A stretch of 64,000 bases of DNA from Bianquea renquensis (GCF_014384895.1 NZ_JACRSQ010000010.1:62001-126000), one strand, 5' to 3'. Positions 42,940 to 52,232 are shown, numbered from the stretch's first letter. The notes: generated by a model from the letters alone, not told the origin. Numbers and translations are program-made.

Positions 42940-45435
42940 ATGCAGAATTTTAATGATAGAGTCATAATTCGACACATCACAAACGCCGTTCCGTCTGGAA
43001 ATCTGGCGGTGATCACTGGGGACGGTTTTGAAAACGCAAAGGTTTTCATGAGAAGGCTGAGCGCCGGAATCGATGAGGTTAAAGCTTTCCTTTCGGCTGG
43101 AAAGGCGATTTCAGAGATGACGTTTGCGTCCGGGGAAGAGAGCGAAGCAGAAATCGTGAAGAATGCGGACGGACATATTCTCACGGTAAAGACGCCGGAC
43201 GGTGAATTCAGCGGATGGCAGGTTACCGTCAAAAGCGGTGGGGAAGTCAGTGCGCCTTATAACATGAATGTTCCAGAAATAAAGTGGCTTCAGAATGATA
43301 TGGTCATAGCGGGTGAGGAGCTCCGTATTTTTGGACAGTGCTTTGCAACGCCTGACTGCTTTGATCTCAGCGGCGAAGAAGTTCACGGCTACGGGAAAAT
43401 GCTCACCGCGGGACACGGTGTCAGCGCCTTTCTGCGCGACAGCCAGGGAGAACTGCATGAGCTGTCCGTTACCGCGGCGAGTTGCTATGAAGTGCAGGCG
43501 CCTGTTCCGGCCGGCGTTCCGTGCGGAGCATGCACGGTATATATACTGAACGAAAAAAGCGGCGTGCCGGTTGCGCTTGAAACAGAGGTGTTCCCCTGCG
43601 GCTATCTGGACGCCGTAAAGGATGACAGCAAAATTTTCAATGTGCGTGACTACGGCGCTGTGGGCTTTGTCGCAAATTCCTCAGATTACGTCTATGATAA
43701 AACCTATGAAAACATTCCGGACAGCGCTCCAGGGTTCCAGAGGGCGCTGGATGCGGCAGCCGCGGCAGGTGGCGGAACGGTTCTGATTCCCGTGGGCCGG
43801 TACCATTTCTATGGCTCGATTTCCATTCCCCGCGGCGTCAAACTTAAGGGTGAGGATCCCAACAGGGTATGGCTTGAGCTTCCCCTCGGCATGAATCCCC
43901 GCGACGGCTGGGGGACATACCGGCAGGGGAGTGACATACCTGTGTTCATCAAAGGGGACGGGGATTTTGCCATCGAGGATATCAATATCATGAGTGTGTA
44001 TTCCGCGGTGGTGATCGGTGCACCGATCCGTGATGGCGCGCCAAAGCTCGGCGATGATGCCTACAATCGCGTTCCCTGTTATGCCAATTTGATTGACGAC
44101 GACCGGGATGCGGACAATGTGGTCATCAAGAATTGCCATATCTATCAGTCTCCGACCTATATTGTCCACCGCAAAGCAGACAGGACGGAACCCTTCTATG
44201 TGGGGGAGTATGAGAACTCGAAAAAATATGCACAGCCCATCTCGAATTATCCGTCGGTTACCTGTGTTTGGGTGGCGATTGCGATCAAAGGCAGAAACAT
44301 AAAGGTTTTGGATAATGTCATCGAGGGCGGTGGCAACTGCCTTGCCATTCTTGGGGGCCAGAATGTCGTCATCAGCGGCAACGATATGACCGGCGGGGAC
44401 ATGGCGGGAGGCATCGACTTCTTCTCGACTTGCTACAATCCGGACAGCACTTGGAGACGGCAGTGCCGCAATATCATTCTTGAAAACAATGTGTTCGGAA
44501 GCGCATCTAAGACAAGCCGGGGCGTTTTCTGGATTATGGAAGAGCACGCCAATTACTATATGGCGAACAATCGGATCAAGCCGTTCCTGTGGCACTGTGA
44601 TTCGGAGGGCTTCTGCTTCCACATTTGGAGCAACCATATGGAAGTTCCAATCAAGAAATGCGAGGGAGACCGGCTTACAATCGATATGGATCAGCTATAC
44701 ACAAACTATGGACAGGATTGCCTGCGAGGGCTGTTTGAGAATCATGAGGTGGTGGCCGGAGCGTTTGACCGTGGCTGTATCTATGTAACCGGAGGACGCG
44801 GAATCGGGACCCGCATACCCGTCAAGGAAAGCGGTGGCGACGGAGTGACACTGGAAAAGCCGCTTGACTGTGAGCTGGATGAGACCAGCGTTGTCTGCCT
44901 ATCGGACTTTAAAAAATTTGAAAATACATTTGTTGTGGAAAACAAGGTCGGAGCGCTGGGCCGTGGGATTTACCACTGGGGCGGCACATACTCCAACATT
45001 GTGGACGGAAATGATCTCTGCGACAACGGCGGCGTTGTGATGGAAGATCTCAGCGGCTGTGGACCTACGTGGAACAGCGCCGGAGAGATTTTCGCGCAGA
45101 TCCTCAACAACCGCGTAACCCGCGGGCGCGGCTTCTACTCCAACAGTGCTGCAATCGGTCTCCTCGGCGGGGAGACACACGATAGCACACTCTCTGTGGT
45201 GATCCGCGGCAACACGTCGGAGGACGACTGCACTTTGACTGCGCTTCCACGCCGCAAGCACGAGGATGGCAGTTTCAGCTATCGCGGAGTTGTATTTGAA
45301 AACAATGTAAGCCGCAATTGTGCCTACGGGATTGAGCTCGGCGACGGTGTCAGCGCTGTCCTGCGCAACAATACATTTGAAAACGTTGATCAACCCATAG
45401 TGGATGCCGGCGCGGATTTCACGGTGCTTGACTAA
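42940..45435 (+). CDS. Pectate-lyase-like beta-helix protein
   Basis: An 831-residue protein. An N-terminal beta-rich region of about 220 residues, with an apparent Ig-like element (IKWLQNDMVIAGEELRIFGQ), precedes a right-handed parallel beta-helix. The helix begins with a Pectate_lyase_3-type signature (FNVRDYGAVG, then GGTVLIPVGRYHFYG and SISIPRGVKLKGEDPNRV) and continues as coils rich in Asn/Gly turns. Family members cut or bind uronic-acid glycans. No signal peptide is visible, so an intracellular role or non-classical export must be considered. CAAAGGAG precedes ATG 42940. It is followed 18 nt later by an SGNH hydrolase gene, and the two-component system lies just upstream. Substrate unknown. 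Confidence 0.85.
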   Translation: MQNFNDRVIIRHITNAVPSGNLAVITGDGFENAKVFMRRLSAGIDEVKAFLSAGKAISEMTFASGEESEAEIVKNADGHILTVKTPDGEFSGWQVTVKSGGEVSAPYNMNVPEIKWLQNDMVIAGEELRIFGQCFATPDCFDLSGEEVHGYGKMLTAGHGVSAFLRDSQGELHELSVTAASCYEVQAPVPAGVPCGACTVYILNEKSGVPVALETEVFPCGYLDAVKDDSKIFNVRDYGAVGFVANSSDYVYDKTYENIPDSAPGFQRALDAAAAAGGGTVLIPVGRYHFYGSISIPRGVKLKGEDPNRVWLELPLGMNPRDGWGTYRQGSDIPVFIKGDGDFAIEDINIMSVYSAVVIGAPIRDGAPKLGDDAYNRVPCYANLIDDDRDADNVVIKNCHIYQSPTYIVHRKADRTEPFYVGEYENSKKYAQPISNYPSVTCVWVAIAIKGRNIKVLDNVIEGGGNCLAILGGQNVVISGNDMTGGDMAGGIDFFSTCYNPDSTWRRQCRNIILENNVFGSASKTSRGVFWIMEEHANYYMANNRIKPFLWHCDSEGFCFHIWSNHMEVPIKKCEGDRLTIDMDQLYTNYGQDCLRGLFENHEVVAGAFDRGCIYVTGGRGIGTRIPVKESGGDGVTLEKPLDCELDETSVVCLSDFKKFENTFVVENKVGALGRGIYHWGGTYSNIVDGNDLCDNGGVVMEDLSGCGPTWNSAGEIFAQILNNRVTRGRGFYSNSAAIGLLGGETHDSTLSVVIRGNTSEDDCTLTALPRRKHEDGSFSYRGVVFENNVSRNCAYGIELGDGVSAVLRNNTFENVDQPIVDAGADFTVLD

Positions 45436-45453
45436 GAAAGGAGAAGATGGACG

Positions 45454-46482
45454 ATGAAAACTATCTCAATCTATGAAGCGCCTGTTGTCATCAGCGGGCT
45501 GCTGTCAAAGTACCAGAAGGGCCACCTGTGGAAGGCGCCTGAGGAGATTTTTGGGAAAGTCAGCGAGTGGGTGGACATCATGCGCGTGCGCTCCACAGGA
45601 GGGCGCGTTCGTTTCCGCACCGACACGAAAAAGTTGTGGATCCGAACGACGCTGAAGGCCTGCACGCCCGATGTAAACTTCCCCATCGTCGGTTCCGCCG
45701 CCTGCGATGTCCTCCGCGGCAGAGGGATGGAGGCGGACTACGTGGGATTTGTGGTCCCACCGGAGTTTGGAAAGGTTGTGGGAGAGCGGGAGATTTCACT
45801 TCCAGGTACCATGGAGGATATTGCGATCTATATGCCGAGAAATGAAGAGGTTGAGGATATTGAGATCGCCATCGACGATGACGCGGAAATCCTGCCGCCG
45901 ACGCCCTACACGTTTGAAGATCCCATCCTATATTATGGTTCATCGGTCACGGAAGGCTGCACTGCGACCCACCCCTCCTGCAATTTTGTTGCGTACACGG
46001 CGCGATGGGTTGACGCAAACTTCGTCAATTTTGGATTTTCCGGCTCCGCCATGGGGGAGCCGTCCATGGCGGAGATCATCGCAAAGCAGAAACTGTCGGC
46101 CTTTGTCATGGACTACGACCACAATGCTGAGACGGCAGATCATCTCAGAAAGACCCATGAGAACTTTTTCAAAATAATCCGCGCTGCACAACCGGATTTG
46201 CCAATCATTATGCTCACCAAGGCAAACGATTACTGGCACGAATATGAATTGCTGGAGCGCCGCGATATCATCCGCCAGACTTACGAGAATGCAGTTGCCG
46301 CCGGCGACCAGAACGTATATTTCGTCGACAACAGCGACGTCTTTGGAGCGGTGGGGCGCTTTGCATGCACAATTGATATGCTGCATCCAAATGATATCGG
46401 CTACCGTCTCATGTCGGAACGGCTCTATCCAGTACTGAAAGAGGCTCTTGAAACAAGATACGGGAAAAAGATAACCATCTGA
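45454..46482 (+). CDS. SGNH/GDSL hydrolase with N-terminal beta domain
   Basis: A 342-residue esterase. An N-terminal beta-sandwich of about 150 residues precedes an SGNH domain that starts with YYGSSVTEG, where the nucleophile is Ser 164. Next come NFGFSGSAMGEPSMAEIIA (oxyanion Gly) and DMLHPNDIGYRLMSERLYPV with the Asp/His pair. The order matches the Lipase_GDSL_3 type with its own N-terminal domain. GAAAGGAG precedes ATG 45454. No signal peptide is seen. It follows the beta-helix gene closely, so it likely removes acyl groups from the same glycan. A terminator follows at 46522. Confidence 0.88.
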   Translation: MKTISIYEAPVVISGLLSKYQKGHLWKAPEEIFGKVSEWVDIMRVRSTGGRVRFRTDTKKLWIRTTLKACTPDVNFPIVGSAACDVLRGRGMEADYVGFVVPPEFGKVVGEREISLPGTMEDIAIYMPRNEEVEDIEIAIDDDAEILPPTPYTFEDPILYYGSSVTEGCTATHPSCNFVAYTARWVDANFVNFGFSGSAMGEPSMAEIIAKQKLSAFVMDYDHNAETADHLRKTHENFFKIIRAAQPDLPIIMLTKANDYWHEYELLERRDIIRQTYENAVAAGDQNVYFVDNSDVFGAVGRFACTIDMLHPNDIGYRLMSERLYPVLKEALETRYGKKITI

Positions 46483-46521
46483 TGTTCCCATGACAGAGTT
46501 TCCCTTCAAGCGAACAGAGAA

Positions 46522-46565
46522 AATCCCCCTGCGGAATTTATGAATTCCACAGAGGGATTTTTTGC
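46522..46565 (+). terminator. Strong terminator after SGNH gene
   Basis: A stem of about 19 bp with two mismatches (46522-46540 with 46545-46563) has a 4-nt loop and a T-run to 46565. Confidence 0.85.
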
Positions 46566-46690
46566 TATGTCGGGCGACCGAGGGAGCGGAGGATACCGCG
46601 GCCTATATTCCCTTGGGCCAAAAGTATCACTATAGGTAAACTAAAGTATTCCAATTTAGCAAATATATGTAAAAAATGTCATCATTTTGG

Positions 46691-46741
46691 CCAAAAATGG
46701 CAAGAATTTGGTTCCTTTTTCAAGGAAATATATGGTAAAAT
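46691..46741 (+). promoter_or_regulatory. Activator-type promoter of surface-protein operon, site B
   Basis: CCAAAAATGGCAA plus GAATTTGGTT (46691-46713) matches site A at 32915. TAAAAT (46736-46741) is 45 bp from the motif start, the same distance as at site A, while the -35 (TCCTTT) is poor. An adjacent CATTTTGG forms a dyad with CCAAAAATG. Confidence 0.65.
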
Positions 46742-46793
46742 AAGGACATGTATTTTATGAGTAACCATTTTTATGAAAGGGGAATCAGAGAAA

Positions 46794-48515
46794 ATGAGAA
46801 CAAGAAAGAAGCGCAAGGCCGCTATGCTCGCAAGTATTCTTGCAGTTATGCTTGCAGTGCCGCAGGTGGTATCGGCGGCACCGGCGCAGGAGGATGCGCC
46901 ACTGCTTGTCGTCAACGAGAGCACTGTCGCCTTCGCCGGGCATGAGTGGTGGGTCATCGGTGACGGGACAACCGGCGTCTATCAGCAGTCTGACAGTGTG
47001 ACGCTTTTGGCAAAGCAGGATGAGTTTGGCAAGAGTGTATTCCGCACAGGTCATGGCAATGAATTCGAAGGCTCCACCTACGACAGCGGAAACAAAATGT
47101 ACTATGCTAATAACCCCGATGGGACAAGCTGGGTGGCGCCCACTGAGTATGCGGGAAGTACGCTGCAGTTGAAGATGGATGCCATCGCGGCCGAGTTTTC
47201 GGCGAAGGAACTTGCGGCGGTTAAGGATCGGACTTTACAGGGAGGCGGTACTGTCGATAGCCCAAGCCAAGACGGAATCGCGGGGCCGGCGATTACCCAA
47301 AAGGTATGGTCCTTGTCTAAGACCGAGTGGGAGGTTATCAACGACAATACCATCCGCAGCTATGGGGATCAATATCTGCTCCGCACACCCCATCCCTACT
47401 ATGGCAGAGCCAGAAAAGCCAGAGCTGACGGCGCGACGAACTATATTGATTCTGCGGCTTTGGCGGAACTTTCTGTGCGGCCTGCACTTGCGTTAGATCT
47501 CTCCAATGTGCTCTTTACCTCCGCCGCGGATGCAACAAGCGGCAAGGCGGCGGCCACGGTGGGAGCCGGCCTCGTCAGTGTAGGAGAGACCACCGGCACG
47601 GTGAAGTTCACTATGCAGGATGAATCGCAGACGCTGACAGTGGTGGCAACGAATGAACAGAGTGTTCAGACGGGAACCACGCTTCAGTTTAACTACTCCG
47701 CCGCTACCACAGGCGAGAACCAATACATCTCCTGTGTACTGACGGATGCAAATGGCAATGTAAAATACTATGCTAAGCTGGCTGACAGCGCAAGCGCAGC
47801 AAGTGGAGCGCTCTCCATCCCGCTGGCAGGTGTGGCAGATGGAACCTATACATTGAAGCTCTTCTCCGAGGAGGCCAACGGCAACCTGTATACCGATTTT
47901 TGCAGCGCGCCTGTGACCATGAATGTGCAGGTAAGTGCTGGGACAGGAACCGTGAGCGAATACGGCGGCGCGGTCGTCCATGGACACCCTCTTGTCAAGA
48001 CCGACGCCAAGGCGGCGACTTGCACGGAGGATGGCAACATGGAATATTGGTATTGCTCTCAGTGTGATCAATATTTTAGCGATGCGCAGGGAATCACCTC
48101 GATTACAGAGGAGCAGACAGTGATCGCGGCGGGCCACAACTATGTGGAGGGCGAGTGCACAGTCTGCGGCGCGGCCGATCCCAATTATATACCGCCCGAT
48201 CCCGCAACCACAGACGATCCCGCAACCACAGACGATCCCGCAAACACGGACGATCCCGCAAACACAGGTGATCCTGTAAATACGGACGATCCTGCAACCA
48301 CAGATGATCCTGTAAACACGGATGATCCCACGACGCCGGCGGATCCTACAAAAACGGTGGATCCCGAAAAAACGGCCAATACCACAGTATCTGCTCAGAA
48401 GCCAGCCACAGGGGACAATAGCAGCCTTTGGATCTATGGTCTGGTACTCGCGCTCTGCGGAGGCGGGATTGCAACGGTAGGCGTCATGAAAAAGCGGAGC
48501 CACAATACAAAATAA
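46794..48515 (+). CDS. Cell-surface protein with repeats and sortase-like C-terminus
   Basis: A 573-residue secreted protein. The signal peptide is MRTRKKRKAAMLASILAVML with a cleavage region near SAAPA. A DUF6273-like part (HEWWVIGDGTTGVYQQSDSV; RTPHPYYGRARKARADGATN) comes first, then beta-sandwich domains. A Cys/His module known from Clostridia surface proteins follows (ATCTEDGNMEYWYCSQCDQY; GHNYVEGECTVCGAADP). Then come ten 6-residue DPATTD-like repeats, and a C-terminal KPATGD motif with a membrane helix and basic end. KPATGD is a non-canonical form of LPxTG, so wall anchoring is likely but unproved. ATG 46794 has AAAGGGG 11 nt upstream; ATG 46773 is an alternative. It may bind glycans at the cell surface. 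Confidence 0.85.
   Translation: MRTRKKRKAAMLASILAVMLAVPQVVSAAPAQEDAPLLVVNESTVAFAGHEWWVIGDGTTGVYQQSDSVTLLAKQDEFGKSVFRTGHGNEFEGSTYDSGNKMYYANNPDGTSWVAPTEYAGSTLQLKMDAIAAEFSAKELAAVKDRTLQGGGTVDSPSQDGIAGPAITQKVWSLSKTEWEVINDNTIRSYGDQYLLRTPHPYYGRARKARADGATNYIDSAALAELSVRPALALDLSNVLFTSAADATSGKAAATVGAGLVSVGETTGTVKFTMQDESQTLTVVATNEQSVQTGTTLQFNYSAATTGENQYISCVLTDANGNVKYYAKLADSASAASGALSIPLAGVADGTYTLKLFSEEANGNLYTDFCSAPVTMNVQVSAGTGTVSEYGGAVVHGHPLVKTDAKAATCTEDGNMEYWYCSQCDQYFSDAQGITSITEEQTVIAAGHNYVEGECTVCGAADPNYIPPDPATTDDPATTDDPANTDDPANTGDPVNTDDPATTDDPVNTDDPTTPADPTKTVDPEKTANTTVSAQKPATGDNSSLWIYGLVLALCGGGIATVGVMKKRSHNTK
48198..48377 (+). repeat. In-frame 18-bp tandem repeats
   Basis: Ten 18-bp units beginning GATCC encode DPATTD-like hexapeptides. 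The first units are nearly identical (GATCCCGCAACCACAGAC), and later ones drift. As in-frame repeats they can change length without breaking the protein. Confidence 0.9.
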
Positions 48516-48561
48516 GCATTTCTGTCGGCAAAACAGTCACTGTGAAAAGGAGATGAAGGTT

Positions 48562-50745
48562 TTGAAAAAGGTATTTTCATGGATTTTGATGCTGACCCTC
48601 GTTTGCTCCGCGTTTCTGCCCAGCAAGACGGCCGCGGAGGCAACCACCACGACAGCCAAAACCTATTATGTGGCGCTCAGTGGGGACGACAGCAACGATG
48701 GGACGATAGATAACCCGTTTCAGACGTTGGAGGCTGCCCGCGACAAGATACGCCAAGAAGGCAGCGAAGGCGGTGTGACCGTCTATATACGCGGCGGCGA
48801 GTATACAAGGGGCTCCTCTTTTGAACTGACGGAGGCTGATTCCGGCACAGCGGAGAACCCCATCATTTACGCGGCCTACCCGGGGGAAACGGTTACGTTC
48901 ACCGGCCAGGCCACGCTGGATAACAGCAAATTCCAGGCGGTTACAGATTCGGCGATTCTGGCGCGTCTGCCGCAGGAAGTCCAAGATAAGGTCATGGTGT
49001 ACGATTTGAAGGCGGAGGGAATCCCCTCAGGCCAATTGCCAAAGAGAATTGTATTCCAGGGTACGGAACCCGCCGCTCCGATTCTATACGTGGACGGCGT
49101 CAAACAGATGGTCGCGTCCTACCCCAACCAGACAGAAGGCCAGTCGTCCACGTATATACAGGCGACCTCAATTGTTGATAGGGGATGGCAGGATCTCAGC
49201 CCGTGGGATCCGGATCTGCCCAACAGACCCGGCCCGGTTTTAAGCTATGCAGGCAGTCCTGACGAAGCGCGCATCGATAAATGGGCGCAGGAGGATGAAG
49301 TGTTCATCATGGGCAGTCTGGCTTGGGAGTGGGAGGTCAATACCCTGCAGGCCGTCGTTGACGCCACGCAAAAGACGATCACAGGTCAATATCCTGTAAG
49401 CATTACGGACCGCGTCCTATCCGGCGGAGGATTTTATGGATATAATCTGCTGTGCGAGCTGGATACCGCAGGCGAGTACTATATTGACAGAACGCTGGTC
49501 AACGGCGAGAAGACCGACAAGCTGTACCTGCATGTGGGAGATGGGCTTGGGGATAAAACCATTAAGCTGGACGTGCTGGGTGAACCGTTTGTAGCCATGA
49601 CCAATGCATCCTATGTATCGTTGGAGGGGCTCGACTTCCACGGAACCTTGGATACGGCAGTCACCATGATAAACTGTGAGAGCTGTGGAGTCTATGACAG
49701 TGATATCAGCGGGTGCAGTCTATACGGAGTTTACATCGATGAAGGTCACAACAATATTGTGAGCGGATGCTGTATTCATGATCTGACTTCGGAGGGCGTC
49801 TATATGGACGGTGGCGATTTTGAAACCCTGGAGCCTGCCGGCCATATAGTTGAAAACTGCGAAATCTATAACTGCAATAGCGGACTGGTAGTGTACGGCG
49901 TGGGACAGATCGTTCGCAGAAATTATATCCACGATCTGCCCTTCCAAGCGGTCGGATATTTGGGAAATGATTTTCTCTTTGAATTTAACTATATTAACAA
50001 TGTGTGCTACAATACCTCCGATGCCGGCGTTTTCTACAGCGGGCGCAACTGGACGGCCAGAGGAACGGTGATCCGCTATAATTACATGCGTGACATATCA
50101 AGAGGTACTGGCGTCACCTTCGGCATATACTGTGACGACGCGCTGAGCAGCATCGAAGCTTACGGAAATATTTTTGATAATTTCGGAATGCAGGGAGTTG
50201 CCCTGGGCGGAGGACGAGAGAATATCTTCCACGACAATATTTATATTGACGTCCCAGGTTGGAAAATCAATTCTGACGCGCGTACCCTCAGTTATGATTG
50301 GTTTAACACCACGGACAGCGTGAGAGGGTATAATGAGAAACCCATTAACAATGAATATTGGTCAGCGAAGTATCCGGAATTGGCGGCAACCTATGGTCAC
50401 CTGGTGCTGGATGCGGATAACCCAGCCATAGCAGACAAGACGGTGAAAGAGTCGCTGGATCCTGATCTGTTCAACCCCATGTTCCCTGCCGGAAACAAAG
50501 TATACGATGAGATTGTGGTGGGCAGTTCTGATTGGAATATCACGTATTTGATTAGCTACAACGATATTGATATGATCCATGAGTTTGGCGATTTCGAAGA
50601 CCCGGTGACCTACTGGCAAGTGGAGGAAGCGCTGGAGAGCTACAGAGACTCCCTTGTCAACGGTGTTCAGACAGCGACGCCTGAGCAGATGGAGGCCTGG
50701 AAGGCGGCCTACGTCGCCCAGCTGACGCCTGTGAATAATAATTGA
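48562..50745 (+). CDS. Secreted right-handed beta-helix protein (GH141/lyase-like)
   Basis: About 727 residues. The signal peptide is MKKVFSWILMLTLVCSAFLP. The mature protein begins YYVALSGDDSNDGTIDNPFQ with TLEAARDKIR, a start common to large right-handed beta-helix enzymes such as GH141-like glycosidases and polysaccharide lyases. Helix coils with YIRGGEYTRG, DSDISGCSLYGVYIDEGHNN and NCEIYNCNSGLVVYGVGQIV follow. I prefer TTG 48562, as AAAAGGAG then sits 9 nt away; ATG 48553 abuts the site. It is 46 nt after the surface protein under the shared promoter, so it is probably an extracellular enzyme that releases oligosaccharides for the ABC transporter. The exact activity is open. Confidence 0.85.
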   Translation: MKKVFSWILMLTLVCSAFLPSKTAAEATTTTAKTYYVALSGDDSNDGTIDNPFQTLEAARDKIRQEGSEGGVTVYIRGGEYTRGSSFELTEADSGTAENPIIYAAYPGETVTFTGQATLDNSKFQAVTDSAILARLPQEVQDKVMVYDLKAEGIPSGQLPKRIVFQGTEPAAPILYVDGVKQMVASYPNQTEGQSSTYIQATSIVDRGWQDLSPWDPDLPNRPGPVLSYAGSPDEARIDKWAQEDEVFIMGSLAWEWEVNTLQAVVDATQKTITGQYPVSITDRVLSGGGFYGYNLLCELDTAGEYYIDRTLVNGEKTDKLYLHVGDGLGDKTIKLDVLGEPFVAMTNASYVSLEGLDFHGTLDTAVTMINCESCGVYDSDISGCSLYGVYIDEGHNNIVSGCCIHDLTSEGVYMDGGDFETLEPAGHIVENCEIYNCNSGLVVYGVGQIVRRNYIHDLPFQAVGYLGNDFLFEFNYINNVCYNTSDAGVFYSGRNWTARGTVIRYNYMRDISRGTGVTFGIYCDDALSSIEAYGNIFDNFGMQGVALGGGRENIFHDNIYIDVPGWKINSDARTLSYDWFNTTDSVRGYNEKPINNEYWSAKYPELAATYGHLVLDADNPAIADKTVKESLDPDLFNPMFPAGNKVYDEIVVGSSDWNITYLISYNDIDMIHEFGDFEDPVTYWQVEEALESYRDSLVNGVQTATPEQMEAWKAAYVAQLTPVNNN

Positions 50746-50838
50746 CGGTTGCCTTGGAGCCGTGATGAACCGGCGGCGGGAGTAAACAACCGCTCAAAAA
50801 CCGTGTGAAAATGTTTTTCCTTTCGCTCTTAACCAAAT

Positions 50839-50866
50839 AGCCCCCCTGGAGTCCCAGGGGGGCTTT
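50839..50866. terminator. Bidirectional terminator
   Basis: AGCCCCCCTGG pairs with CCAGGGGGGCT around a 3-nt loop. Plus-strand TTT follows, and T residues also follow on the minus strand (ATTTGG). It ends the beta-helix gene and the minus-strand peptide gene. Confidence 0.85.
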
Positions 50867-50879
50867 AAATGGGGTGTAT

Positions 50880-50984
50880 CTATCTGCCCAAACCGAGCAT
50901 ACACATTGAACGAGCAAAAATTTGAATCAGTTCACTCACTTGTCCAATTTGGTACGAGTTTAAAACAGGTCTTGTCCAATTCAT
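50880..50984 (-). CDS. 34-aa peptide next to orphan regulator
   Basis: A minus-strand frame starts at ATG 50984 with AAAGGAGG (GGAGG at 50993-50997, 8 nt away), the best ribosome site of this tract, and ends at TAG 50880-50882. The peptide begins MNWTRPVLNSYQIGQVSELI, continues QIFARS and ends MCMLGLGR with a single Cys. The WxxPxL start resembles the Y/WxxPxL leader motif seen in several ribosomally made, modified peptides (lasso and others); the amphipathic middle would suit a leader or signal. The gene lies 50 nt after the regulator stop and 14 nt before a terminator. No modification enzyme or exporter is in the window, so a signalling peptide sensed by the regulator is an alternative. Function is inferred. 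Confidence 0.6.
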   Translation of the reverse strand: MNWTRPVLNSYQIGQVSELIQIFARSMCMLGLGR

Positions 50985-51034
50985 AGTAATTCCCTCCTTT
51001 ATAAGCAATTTGTATATCTAGATTAGGGTATATA

Positions 51035-52099
51035 TCATGAATTTTTTTGAAGTGCAAGCATCAATTCATCAATAAAGCAGGCAAACGTCTTTTGGGCCCG
51101 ATAAAAATATTCGGCATTGAGACGATAATAAATTTCCACTCCAGACTTCTTGACCTTGATAATAGCGACTTCATGTAGAAGATCGTCAATGCAGTGTCCG
51201 ATAGAACTCCTCGCAATATGTAAGATACGTGAAAGTTGAGATATCGTTCTGTCCTGAGAACTCAATTCTTTTAATATTTCTAACTTCAGCTCATTTCCAA
51301 ATGTTTTAATGGTAGATTCAATGGTCACATATCGATAATCAATTGCCTGAGATAGGAGAGCAATAGATTCGCACCCTAGCAGGAATGCGTATGGATGATG
51401 CCCGTTTGTCGTTCGTTTGACAATGATATACCGCGCCAAAAGGCTTACAGAATAAGTTTGTTTTGTCAAATTGACAAAGTCATCACCTACAAATCTTTTT
51501 TTGAGCTGTAGTGTTTCGTTATTAATAAAAGCCTTAACAACCTCATCTATGTGACTTCTATTTTTTTTGTGATAAGCTTTTATAAGAGGAATCAGCTCAT
51601 TTATGTAGTTAGCCAACTCATTAACTAAGTCGCTAAAGTGATATATCATATAGATAAAAGAGGTTATGTCTACAGTCTCACTTATAAGGGCAAGGGCTTT
51701 AGCGACAGTTTCACCATCTAAATGTAATAGTTTATCCATATCAATGGTATCTTTGTATTTTGCAAAATAGTATTCAAATACATAAACCTTAAAATCTCTT
51801 TTATTTGAAATTTTTTGTAAAAAATCTTCTACAGAATCTTGAAAAAAGTCAATATGAGTGATAAAGTAATCCATTAAGACGCAGGAACCACTCTTATCAT
51901 AGTAGAATAGTGAGAATAATGAGGCAGGAGGATCAATTGACTGCTTTGAATCTCGAAAAGTATTATAATGATAGAGAATTGTATCTTCATTTTGTTGTAC
52001 CAATGTCTGAAAGCGGAATACGACTTCCTTTTTGCAGAAATGAATACAGGTATAGAATATCGAATCAAATAAGATGCCTAGTGATTCATTAATATTCAC
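51035..52099 (-). CDS. Orphan winged-helix (ArsR-like) regulator
   Basis: About 354 residues, coded with low GC. The C-terminal 90 residues are an ArsR-like winged helix (TFGNELKLEILKELSSQDRT; ISQLSRILHIARSSIGHCID; VKKSGVEIYYRLNAEYF with the wing). The N-terminal 250 residues are mostly helical and Tyr/Phe-rich and match no family I know. No metal-binding Cys pattern of classical ArsR proteins is seen. GTG 52099 has GGAG 8 nt upstream; GTG 52108 overlaps that site. It lies between tRNA-Arg and a 34-aa peptide gene on the same strand. A role as sensor of the peptide or its product is plausible and untested. Confidence 0.7.
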   Translation of the reverse strand: MNINESLGILFDSIFYTCIHFCKKEVVFRFQTLVQQNEDTILYHYNTFRDSKQSIDPPASLFSLFYYDKSGSCVLMDYFITHIDFFQDSVEDFLQKISNKRDFKVYVFEYYFAKYKDTIDMDKLLHLDGETVAKALALISETVDITSFIYMIYHFSDLVNELANYINELIPLIKAYHKKNRSHIDEVVKAFINNETLQLKKRFVGDDFVNLTKQTYSVSLLARYIIVKRTTNGHHPYAFLLGCESIALLSQAIDYRYVTIESTIKTFGNELKLEILKELSSQDRTISQLSRILHIARSSIGHCIDDLLHEVAIIKVKKSGVEIYYRLNAEYFYRAQKTFACFIDELMLALQKNS

Positions 52100-52232
52100 A
52101 TTATCCACTCCAATCCGTATAATATATAGTTAGATTACCATAAAAATGTGAATAATGCAAGGAGATTTACATATTTTCTAATTAATGGGAAATGGAGATT
52201 GCGGTGCTGTAGGCATACGCTCCCAGAGATAC

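Noticed and set aside
43681..44637. 318-codon minus-strand frame
   Set aside because: Antisense shadow of the beta-helix gene at 42940-45435.
47493..48503. 336-codon minus-strand frame
   Set aside because: Antisense to the surface protein; its low-complexity composition reflects the 18-bp repeats.
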